A stretch of 64,000 bases of DNA, taken from the NCBI GenBank assembly GCA_036676295.1, contig JAKFDE010000062.1, positions 162,241-226,240 on the forward strand. Reading direction: 5' to 3'. This DNA is from UBA4416 sp036676295 (GTDB taxonomy: Bacteria > Bacteroidota > Bacteroidia > B-17B0 > Aurantibacillaceae). The notes under the pieces are model-generated. The model saw only the letters and a list, made by a program, of their open reading frames with translations. It searched no databases and was not told the origin of the DNA. How positions within the stretch are numbered: the first letter of the stretch is position 1; every line of letters starts with the position of its first letter. Of the stretch, positions 51,114-59,224 are shown piece after piece. Made by a program: the position numbers and the translations under genes.

Positions 51114-52310
51114 ATGCAAATCTCAAACCGTCAGTTATTTTTAAACCACGTTGCTCAAACTTCTCCAAAACCAATGGACTTGGAAATAGTAAATGCAAAA
51201 GGGGTTTACTTATATGATGTACATAACAAATCCTATATGGATTTTATTTCCGGAATTTCTGTTAGCAATGTTGGTCATTGTCATCCAAATGTGGTAAAAG
51301 CAATTCAGTTACAAGCAGAAACATACATGCACTTAATGGTGTATGGCGAATATGTACAAGCACCACAAATTCAATTGGCCAAAGCCTTAACGAGTTTGTT
51401 GCCTAAAAACTTAAATTCTGTTTTTTATACAAACTCCGGCACCGAAGCAACAGAAGGCGCCTTGAAATTAGCCAAGCGTGTTACCGGAAGAAGCGAAATT
51501 ATTTGTTTCAAGGATTCTTACCATGGAAGCACACAGGGTGCTTTAAGTGTAATGGGTAATGAAGAATTTAAACAAGCCTTTCGTCCATTATTACCGGATA
51601 TTAAAATATTAACTTATAATTCAGTTGAAGAAATTCAGCAACATATTACCAATAAAACAGCAGCGGTTATATTAGAACCTATACAAAGCGAAACTGGTTA
51701 CACCGTTGCATCAAAAGATTTTTTGAAGGCGATTGAATTAGCTTGCAAACAACATGGTGCTCTATTTATTTTAGATGAAATTCAAAATGGTTTTGGAAGA
51801 AGCGGCACTTTTTTTGCATTGGAACAATTTGGCATCATACCTGATGTTTTATTATTAGCAAAAGGCATGGGCGGCGGATTACCCATTGGTTGTTTCATCA
51901 GCGATCAAAAATTATTGAATGAATTTACTCACAGTCCTGTTTTAGGAAATATTAATACGTTTGGAGGAAACGCCGTATGTTGCGCGGCTTCATTAGCCTG
52001 TTTACAAACCATTCAATCAGAAAAATTATTAGATACGGTAGAACACAAATCTAATTTAATCCGTTCGCTTTTAGTTCATCCTGCCATCAAAAAAATTAAA
52101 GGAAAAGGTTTAATGCTCTCTATTGATTTTGAAGACACGGATCTTAATTTCAAAATTATTGAAACCTGTGTACAAAAAGGATTAATTGTAGATTGGTTCT
52201 TATTCAACTCGCACAGTATGCGTTTAGCGCCGCCATTGGTGATTACCGACGAAGAAATTAAAAAAGCTTGTGAGATTATTTTAGAGTCAATTAATGAGTC
52301 ATCAAAATAA
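51114..52310 (+). CDS. Class III PLP aminotransferase (acetylornithine/ornithine aminotransferase-like)
   Basis: A 398-residue fold-type I PLP enzyme. Visible: FYTNSGTEATEGALKLAKRVTGR, the ILDEIQNGFGRSG aspartate loop, and the PLP lysine in LLAKGMGGGLPIG. In length and pattern it fits the aspartate aminotransferase family label used for ArgD/OAT relatives in Bacteroidota; the amino donor is not decided. It converges on dacB with 5 bp between stops. Confidence 0.9.
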   Translation: MQISNRQLFLNHVAQTSPKPMDLEIVNAKGVYLYDVHNKSYMDFISGISVSNVGHCHPNVVKAIQLQAETYMHLMVYGEYVQAPQIQLAKALTSLLPKNLNSVFYTNSGTEATEGALKLAKRVTGRSEIICFKDSYHGSTQGALSVMGNEEFKQAFRPLLPDIKILTYNSVEEIQQHITNKTAAVILEPIQSETGYTVASKDFLKAIELACKQHGALFILDEIQNGFGRSGTFFALEQFGIIPDVLLLAKGMGGGLPIGCFISDQKLLNEFTHSPVLGNINTFGGNAVCCAASLACLQTIQSEKLLDTVEHKSNLIRSLLVHPAIKKIKGKGLMLSIDFEDTDLNFKIIETCVQKGLIVDWFLFNSHSMRLAPPLVITDEEIKKACEIILESINESSK

Positions 52311-52315
52311 TTGCA

Positions 52316-53749
52316 TTAAAGTTCTACCAAGGTCACCAACAATTTCTCGATCTTCAATTTCATTTCTTTAGCCGAACAATCGTAATTATTAAAGAGTACT
52401 GAAAAAGCCAACTCCTTACCCGATTTCGTTTTCACATAACCGCAATACCCTCTGGCTCTATTGATGTAACCTGTTTTAGCACGCATGTTACCTTCAGCAA
52501 AAGTTCCCTTGCATAAATTAACCATACTTCCATTTTTTCCTGCAACGGGTAACGAAATATTAAAGGCTGTGTACATCACACTATCTCGATAAATTTTCGA
52601 AAGGATCGTTGCCTGAATTTTTGTAGTCACCGTATTGGCTCTTGATAATCCACTGCCATCTTCCATATGCAAACCCGATACATCAACGCCTCTATCTTTC
52701 CAATAATTTTTTACGGCCTCAATCCCATTAGCCGTTGTGCCTTGTTTGCCGGATTTTACTCCACCAACTGTTTTCAATAAACTCTCAGCATAATGGTTAT
52801 TACTTTTCGTATTGGTGTAAAACACTATTTTTTCGAGCTTAGGTGAAATATGAGTATGCAAGAGCTGAGATTTAATATTGGAATCGTCCCAATTTACAGC
52901 AATAAAATTATTTTCATCATTCGCAGATAAGTTATTTTTTTTCAATTGCTCATTTAATTCATATTTAAAAAAATTAAATGGTTCAGGCATTTGAGCTTCC
53001 ACTTCATAATTAACTTTATTTGGAGGGATAGATCCTGAAACTTTCCTTGTGTACTCGTAAGGATTACCAAATACATAGGCTTCATCCTCTGTCCCATAAC
53101 AAGACACCAAAGATTCAATCTTCATTCTATTTTCAAAATAAGTTGGCTTAATACTTTCTAGCCTCGCATAGTATTTTTGATCTTTGCTGGTATAATACAA
53201 TGAGAATTTATTGTCTTTATAGGATAAGCTATTGGCGCCGGCACCAAAGTAATTGCCTATATCTCCCCAGATCCAATTACTTGGTATTTTATCATCAAAG
53301 CAATTTGTATTTACTCCGATATTAGTTGTTAGTTTTTTAATATTTTTTGATTTTATCTTTTTGATCAACGGTAAAAAAAATAAGGAATCGTTACTGTAAA
53401 AATATGACGAATTAAATGACGGATCTCCACTACCATATACTATGATATTTGCCAATGAATCTTCAGTTAACAATAAATTGTAGTTTGTTTTGTAGGTATA
53501 ATCTTTCCCCAATACTCCAAGCGCCGCAGAAGTTGTAATTATTTTCAACGTGCTGGCAGGCACTAACGCTAATTCTGAATTATATTCTTTTATTGTTTTT
53601 CCGCTTGACGCTTCCAATACACAAAAACTGTAATTAGCATGTGTTAGATCTTTATCTTTTTTATAAGCATCTAAAACAGAATCGATACTCGATTGCGTAT
53701 ATGTTAAAAATGGAATAAGACTTAACAGTAAAAAAAAGACAACTTTCAT
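52316..53749 (-). CDS. dacB: D-alanyl-D-alanine carboxypeptidase/endopeptidase (PBP4, S13 family)
   Basis: A 477-residue exported protein (signal peptide to about residue 19). Penicillin-binding motifs: S66-T-L-K69 (SxxK), SNN in TNTKSNNHYAESLL (SxN), and KTG in AKTGYINRARGYCG. The large inserted domain between SxxK and SxN is typical of PBP4/DacB. It trims peptidoglycan side chains and cross-links in the periplasm. It diverges from trmN6. Confidence 0.93.
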   Translation of the reverse strand: MKVVFFLLLSLIPFLTYTQSSIDSVLDAYKKDKDLTHANYSFCVLEASSGKTIKEYNSELALVPASTLKIITTSAALGVLGKDYTYKTNYNLLLTEDSLANIIVYGSGDPSFNSSYFYSNDSLFFLPLIKKIKSKNIKKLTTNIGVNTNCFDDKIPSNWIWGDIGNYFGAGANSLSYKDNKFSLYYTSKDQKYYARLESIKPTYFENRMKIESLVSCYGTEDEAYVFGNPYEYTRKVSGSIPPNKVNYEVEAQMPEPFNFFKYELNEQLKKNNLSANDENNFIAVNWDDSNIKSQLLHTHISPKLEKIVFYTNTKSNNHYAESLLKTVGGVKSGKQGTTANGIEAVKNYWKDRGVDVSGLHMEDGSGLSRANTVTTKIQATILSKIYRDSVMYTAFNISLPVAGKNGSMVNLCKGTFAEGNMRAKTGYINRARGYCGYVKTKSGKELAFSVLFNNYDCSAKEMKLKIEKLLVTLVEL

Positions 53750-53858
53750 TATAAATCAAATATTAAATTTTTATAAAAATAATTGCTTAATCTAAAAAAA
53801 ATATGGCGATCTCAATTTTGTTGTTAACTTTATGTAATTCAAAACGATAACATGGTTT

Positions 53859-54575
53859 ATGTCAAATACCTCGTTTGCCTTTAAACAATTTACCATCAAG
53901 CAGGATCTGTGTGCTATGAAAGTAGGAACAGATGCTGTGTTATTAGGCGCCTGGATCATTCCCAACGGAAGTTCTAACATTTTAGATATAGGGACAGGTA
54001 CCGGAATTATTTCCTTAATGTTAGCGCAAAAATCCAAGGCTGAAATTGACGCCATTGACATTGATGAAAACGCTGTTATACAAGCCAAACAAAATATTTC
54101 TGAAAGTAAATTTTCCAATAACATCATTGTTAATCATATTTCCTTCCAGGAGTTTGCAAAAAACAGCGACAAAAAATTTAATTTGATCGTCACCAATCCT
54201 CCTTACTTTGAACAATCTCTCAAATCATCGGATCAAAAACGCTCACATGCCCGCCATGCAGATGTTCTGCCATTTGAAGACCTGTTGGATGGTGTGATTA
54301 AACTGTTGGATCCAAAAGGTAAATTTTGTTTGATCCTCCCGAAATTAGAGGCTGAAAAATTCAGAGCTTTGGCAGAAAAAAAGGGATTGCACTTATCTAA
54401 ACTATTACGTATCAAATCCAGAGCTGATAAAGACACTGACAAACGTCACATCATGCAATTTGAGTTTACACCTACTGAGTTTTCTGAAACTACTTTAGTT
54501 ATTGAGCAACAGGAAAGACATCAGTACACCTCTGAGTATAAAGAACTCACCAAAGATTATTACGTAAATTTTTAA
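53859..54575 (+). CDS. trmN6: tRNA1(Val) adenine-37 N6-methyltransferase (TrmN6/YfiC)
   Basis: A 238-residue SAM-dependent methyltransferase. SAM motif I is ILDIGTGTGIISLML, and the catalytic N6-adenine motif is NPPYF. The start FKQFTIKQDLCAMKVGTDAVLLGAW is characteristic of YfiC. It methylates A37 of tRNA-Val in E. coli; the same target is assumed. Monocistronic; a TAACTTTA sequence near 53825 may be a weak promoter. Confidence 0.9.
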   Translation: MSNTSFAFKQFTIKQDLCAMKVGTDAVLLGAWIIPNGSSNILDIGTGTGIISLMLAQKSKAEIDAIDIDENAVIQAKQNISESKFSNNIIVNHISFQEFAKNSDKKFNLIVTNPPYFEQSLKSSDQKRSHARHADVLPFEDLLDGVIKLLDPKGKFCLILPKLEAEKFRALAEKKGLHLSKLLRIKSRADKDTDKRHIMQFEFTPTEFSETTLVIEQQERHQYTSEYKELTKDYYVNF

Positions 54576-54635
54576 CAAATAAGCTGCAAAAAACTCGGCT
54601 TTTTTCGTTTAAATCTTTATCTTTAAATTATAACA

Positions 54636-55694
54636 ATGATACCTATGCAAAAAGCAATTGTAGTATGTTTTAGTGCGATGTGTTTAAACATATCTGCCCA
54701 AGACACTGTAAAAGTAAAAACCAATTTAACTCCCGAACAAGAAGCTGAAAATGCTTACAACTTAGGTTTAGAGTTTATTGGAAAAAAAGATTATAACATG
54801 GCTACCGAAAATTTCTCGAAAGCCATACAATTAAATCCCAATTTTGATAAAGCGTATTCCAACAGAGGCTTTGTAAAATTTGAATCCAAGAACATGGATG
54901 GCGCTTTGGAAGACTATAATAAAGCCCTTAGCATTAAACCTAGCAGTTCAGATGCTTTGTTTGGAAAAGCACAAGTTTTTTATGCAACCGGAAGAAAAGA
55001 TTCTTGCTTAGGTTATTTGAACAAAGTAACTATGCTGGATGAGAATTATAGTAAAGCATTTTACTTATTAGGTCAGATGAAATTTGAAAGCGGTGATTAC
55101 AAAGAAGCCATTGCCGAATATGACAAAGCCATTGCTGCTAAACCTGATTATGCTTATGCCTATAATGACAGAGCATCTTCTAAAAAACAATTAGGTGATG
55201 ATGCCGGTGCAATTGCTGATTATGAAAAAGCTTTAGCAAATGATCCTAAATTGTTTTTTGCTTATAATAATTTAGGCTCTTGTAAACGTAATAAAGGCGA
55301 CAATGCAGGAGCTGTTGAAGCATACAACAAAGCCATTAGTATAAAACCTGATTATTATATTGCATTAAACAACAGGGGAACCGCAAAATTAAACAACAAT
55401 GATATTGCTGGCGCCATTGCAGATTTTGATGCGGCCTTAAGAATAAAATCGGATTACACCTTAGCCTTAAATAATATGGCTTCAGCCTACCTTAAAAAGA
55501 AGGAATATAAAATCGCTACTGACTGGGCGAATAAAGCCATTCAAAATGATGCTAAATCCGGAGCCGCTTACCTCAATCGTGGTATTGCCAAACAAATGCT
55601 TCGTGACGAAAGCGGAGCCTGCTCTGATTGGAAAAAAGCCGCAGAATTAGGCATTCACGAAGGCACAAGTTTTTCAGCAGGATTATGTGATTAA
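54636..55694 (+). CDS. Secreted TPR-repeat protein
   Basis: A 352-residue protein with a signal peptide (ends LNISAQ) and about nine consecutive 34-residue tetratricopeptide repeats, for example AYNLGLEFIGKKDYNMATENF and AYSNRGFVKFESKNMDGALEDYNKAL. TPR arrays bind partner proteins. It is exported, probably periplasmic or outer-membrane associated. It starts a compact group with the OmpA protein (19 bp) and the sensor kinase. Confidence 0.85.
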   Translation: MIPMQKAIVVCFSAMCLNISAQDTVKVKTNLTPEQEAENAYNLGLEFIGKKDYNMATENFSKAIQLNPNFDKAYSNRGFVKFESKNMDGALEDYNKALSIKPSSSDALFGKAQVFYATGRKDSCLGYLNKVTMLDENYSKAFYLLGQMKFESGDYKEAIAEYDKAIAAKPDYAYAYNDRASSKKQLGDDAGAIADYEKALANDPKLFFAYNNLGSCKRNKGDNAGAVEAYNKAISIKPDYYIALNNRGTAKLNNNDIAGAIADFDAALRIKSDYTLALNNMASAYLKKKEYKIATDWANKAIQNDAKSGAAYLNRGIAKQMLRDESGACSDWKKAAELGIHEGTSFSAGLCD

Positions 55695-55713
55695 TTAATT
55701 AGATACTATTTTT

Positions 55714-57864
55714 ATGATAAAATTATATAAAGTTTTCGCCTTCATTTTACTAGGTACATCAATTGCTACAGCGCAGAGTGTAGAATTCGAGAAAAGTAAT
55801 TTCCCTGATAAAAAAGATCAATTTAAAGATGCAAGAAGCAACTATAATGATGGTAAGGACGCCTTTGATCTGGGCAAGAAAGAATATGAATATATTATAG
55901 AAGGCTACGTTGAAAAAAACAAATATTATCCGGTAAGTCGTAAAGATTATCAACGTGCCGGCGATATATATTTTAAACAAGCTTTACCTTTATTACAAAA
56001 AGCTCAAGAATTTAATCCTAACAATGCCGACTTAAATTATATGCTTGGGTTTATTTATTTCAACCTTAATCCTCAAGGAGACCAAAGTGTTACGTATTTA
56101 GAAAAAGCCTTCAAGCTAAGCCCTAAGCTTCCGGCCGATGCTGCTTATATCTTAGGCTGGGCCTACCAAATGCATTTGAAATGGGACGATGCGATCAAAT
56201 ATTATCAGCTATATAATGCTTTTTTAAATACAAATGCTAAAGACAATGCATTTGCCATTGAAGACATCACAAAAAAAATAGCAGAATGTAAAACCGGAAA
56301 AAAATTAATGGATTCTCCTGAGCGTGTTTATGTTGATAATCTGGGATCATCTATCAATTCATCTTATCATGAATATAGTGCCTTTATTACAGCCGATGAA
56401 TCAATGATCGTGTTTACATCAAGACGTGATGGTTCTACCGGAGGTAAATTATCTCAGGATGATAATTTTCCTTTTGAAGATCTATACCAATCTAATAAAA
56501 TGAACGGCAAATGGGCTCCGGCTCAAAATATGGGAGCCATTGTTAATACAGATGAACACGATGCAACAGCAGGCTTATCAGCAGATGGAACCATTATGTT
56601 TGTGTTCAAGTATTCAGAAAAAGATGGAGGAGATATTTATGTAAGTAATCTAACAGGCACTACCTGGTCAAAACCCACACGTTTAAATAAAAACATAAAT
56701 TCTAAAAAGCACGAATCATCTGTGAGTTTATCATTTGATTCTAAAAAATTATATTTTATTTCTGACAGAGAAGGTGGTTTAGGAGACAGAGACATTTATG
56801 TATCTAATACTGATGTAAAAGGAGATTGGGGTGTGGCTGAAAATCCCGGCCCATCACTAAACACAAAATATGCAGAAGAAGGCGTTTTTATTCATCCTGA
56901 TGGTAAAACTATTTACTTCAGCTCAAAAGGTCATAACACCATGGGTGGATTTGATATTTTTAAATCAACCTTAGAAAATGGACAATGGACAGAACCACAA
57001 AATTTAGGATACCCGATCAATGGACCCGATGACGATGTGTTTTTTGTAGTGAATGGTAGTGGCCACCACGGTTATTTTGCTTCAGCAAAACAAGGCGGTA
57101 TGGGTTTGATCGATATTTACAAGATCACTTTTTTAGGCCCGGAAAAGTCGCCTTTATTAATGAATGAAGATAATTTATTGGCTAGTGTTGCTGCACCCGT
57201 AAGCGAATTCAAAGCAGAAAAAATTGAATCTGTTGGCCCTAAAATGACCATCCTAAAAGGGATCGTTACAGATGAACAAACCAAACAACCTTTAGAAGGA
57301 CAAATTGAATTGGTTGATAACTCTAAAAACGAAGTTATTGCCACATTCAAATCAAATAGCACAACCGGTAAATATCTAGTATCTCTTCCATCCGGTAAAA
57401 ACTATGGTATTGCTGTGAAAAGAGATGGTTATTTATTTCACTCCGAAAATTTTGACATACCGGCTACAGCCAGTTACCAAGAAGTTGAAAAAAATATCGA
57501 GTTGAAAAAGATCGATATTGGAAAAAGTATCGTTCTGAAAAACATTTTCTTTGACTTTGATAAAGCTACCATTCGTCCTGAATCTGCCAACGAATTAGAA
57601 CGATTAATTAAATTGCTAAATGAAAATCCAACTCTAAAAATTGAATTAGGTAGTCACACCGATAGCAAAGGAAGTGATGAATACAATCAAAAACTATCAC
57701 AATCACGTTCTCAATCTGTAGTTACTTATTTAATTGGGAAAGGAATTGCTACCGACAGGCTAGTAGCCAAAGGTTATGGCGAAACAGTAGCGGTAGCAAC
57801 TAATGACACTGATGAAGGAAGACAACAAAACAGAAGAACTGAATTTAAAATCTTGAGTAAATAA
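55714..57864 (+). CDS. PorE-like OmpA family protein (TPR, PD40 propeller, CRD, OmpA_C)
   Basis: A 716-residue exported protein (signal peptide to about residue 20). Order: TPR-like helices (about 70-200), WD40/PD40 beta-propeller (about 210-470, with ADESMIVFTSRRDG, LYFISDREGGLGDRDIYVS, IYFSSKGHNTMGGFDIF), a carboxypeptidase regulatory-like domain (about 510-595), and an OmpA peptidoglycan-binding domain (IFFDFDKATIRPES, GSHTDSKGSDEYN, DEGRQQNRRTEF). This architecture is that of PorE in the T9SS. PorE of Porphyromonas is a lipoprotein, and no lipobox is seen here. Assignment is to the family, not to PorE itself. Confidence 0.82.
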   Translation: MIKLYKVFAFILLGTSIATAQSVEFEKSNFPDKKDQFKDARSNYNDGKDAFDLGKKEYEYIIEGYVEKNKYYPVSRKDYQRAGDIYFKQALPLLQKAQEFNPNNADLNYMLGFIYFNLNPQGDQSVTYLEKAFKLSPKLPADAAYILGWAYQMHLKWDDAIKYYQLYNAFLNTNAKDNAFAIEDITKKIAECKTGKKLMDSPERVYVDNLGSSINSSYHEYSAFITADESMIVFTSRRDGSTGGKLSQDDNFPFEDLYQSNKMNGKWAPAQNMGAIVNTDEHDATAGLSADGTIMFVFKYSEKDGGDIYVSNLTGTTWSKPTRLNKNINSKKHESSVSLSFDSKKLYFISDREGGLGDRDIYVSNTDVKGDWGVAENPGPSLNTKYAEEGVFIHPDGKTIYFSSKGHNTMGGFDIFKSTLENGQWTEPQNLGYPINGPDDDVFFVVNGSGHHGYFASAKQGGMGLIDIYKITFLGPEKSPLLMNEDNLLASVAAPVSEFKAEKIESVGPKMTILKGIVTDEQTKQPLEGQIELVDNSKNEVIATFKSNSTTGKYLVSLPSGKNYGIAVKRDGYLFHSENFDIPATASYQEVEKNIELKKIDIGKSIVLKNIFFDFDKATIRPESANELERLIKLLNENPTLKIELGSHTDSKGSDEYNQKLSQSRSQSVVTYLIGKGIATDRLVAKGYGETVAVATNDTDEGRQQNRRTEFKILSK

Positions 57865-57867
57865 TAT

Positions 57868-59118
57868 ATGCTCCTGAAATTTTGGGATTATATTTCTTCT
57901 ATTGGGATCAAAGAAGCATACGATAAAGATCTGGCCAGGCGTATCACGCTGGCCAATCAATTTTCTTGTATAGCCTTGATCATCTTTTTGTTGAGTGGCA
58001 TTAACAATTTGATACTGGGAGATATTTTTTCGTTTTTTATTATTGAAAGCTTTGTTATTATATGTTTGATCGGCTTATATTTTAACCGTATTCAATATCA
58101 TCGCTTTGCTATTATTTTTTTATTCAGTTTTATCAGTCTGGCTGTTTTTTATTTCGATTCATACTCCGGTTTATTATCGGGAACATACCTTTATTATTTT
58201 CCATTAATACTCGCCATTGCTTTTTTATTCGATTTTAAAAAAGATAAAAAAATAATGATACTTTATTTTTCTCTCATCCTAACGCTTATGACTATTAATG
58301 CATTCACCCATTATAGTTTATTTAAAAGCAATTTTATTACAGATGATAAACGTTATCAAATGTTTATTTTTAATTTATTGTTTAGTGCCGGTGCTGTTGG
58401 TTTTTTTATCTATTTAACTGTAAAAAACAATTTAACCACCAGTGATCTGTATCAACAACAAATTGCTGAACGTGAGTTGGCCGAAAAAACCATCAAACAA
58501 ACCATTACTGAAAAAGATATTTTATTAACTGAATTACACCACCGTGTGAAAAACAATTTAGCGGTTATTGCAGGATTATTTAGCTTAAAACTAGACAGCG
58601 TAAAAAATGAAGAAGCAAAAGAAGTTTTATTGGAAAGCAGGAATCGTGTGCGCTCCATGGCTTTAATTCATAACCGTTTATATAAAAATTCGAATTTTGC
58701 CAATGTTAACTTCGACCAATACATCAACGAACTTATTTCTGAAATCAAAATCAGTTATCCGGCTTTTGCAAATACAATTGCTGTTAACACTCACATAAGT
58801 AACATAACCCTTAATGTTAACACAGCTATTCCATGTGGTTTAATTTTAAATGAATTGCTGACCAATTGTTATAAACATGCTTTTAAAGGAAAAACGAATG
58901 GCTCAATTTATATTTCATTTTCTCAGGAAGACAATAAGATAAAATTGATAGTGAAAGACAATGGCATAGGACTTCGTCCGGAATACGAAACCAGTGAATC
59001 ACTTGGGATCACAGTAATTCAATCGCTTTGCGAACAACTGGAAGGCAAGTATGAATTTACTGTTGAGGAAGGCACCTGCTTCAAATTGACATTTGATCTC
59101 AATGTTAAGCTTAATTAA
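57868..59118 (+). CDS. Membrane sensor histidine kinase, HisKA_2/HATPase
   Basis: A 416-residue protein. Five to six membrane helices (residues about 30-190) form the sensor; a coiled linker follows, then the HisKA_2 dimerisation/phosphoacceptor box ELHHRVKNNLAVIAGLF with H225, and a HATPase domain (LILNELLTNCYKHAF, VKDNGIGL, LGITVIQSLCEQLEGKYEF). No receiver domain or PAS domain is seen. It begins 3 bp after the PorE-like gene. No response regulator gene is near, so it is an orphan in this window. Confidence 0.88.
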   Translation: MLLKFWDYISSIGIKEAYDKDLARRITLANQFSCIALIIFLLSGINNLILGDIFSFFIIESFVIICLIGLYFNRIQYHRFAIIFLFSFISLAVFYFDSYSGLLSGTYLYYFPLILAIAFLFDFKKDKKIMILYFSLILTLMTINAFTHYSLFKSNFITDDKRYQMFIFNLLFSAGAVGFFIYLTVKNNLTTSDLYQQQIAERELAEKTIKQTITEKDILLTELHHRVKNNLAVIAGLFSLKLDSVKNEEAKEVLLESRNRVRSMALIHNRLYKNSNFANVNFDQYINELISEIKISYPAFANTIAVNTHISNITLNVNTAIPCGLILNELLTNCYKHAFKGKTNGSIYISFSQEDNKIKLIVKDNGIGLRPEYETSESLGITVIQSLCEQLEGKYEFTVEEGTCFKLTFDLNVKLN

Positions 59119-59224
59119 AAGAGTCCTTTTAAGGAAATTTAATGTTTAATTTCTAAAATTCTACAAAGGATTTAAGTAGTTTCTTGCTATATTCGTTATT
59201 CAAAATTTACCTTATTTTAATCTT

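Noticed and set aside
54585..54606. Terminator after trmN6
   Set aside because: The AAGCTG/CGGCTT stem has a mismatch and only six pairs, with a T-run that could occur by chance; not strong enough to list.
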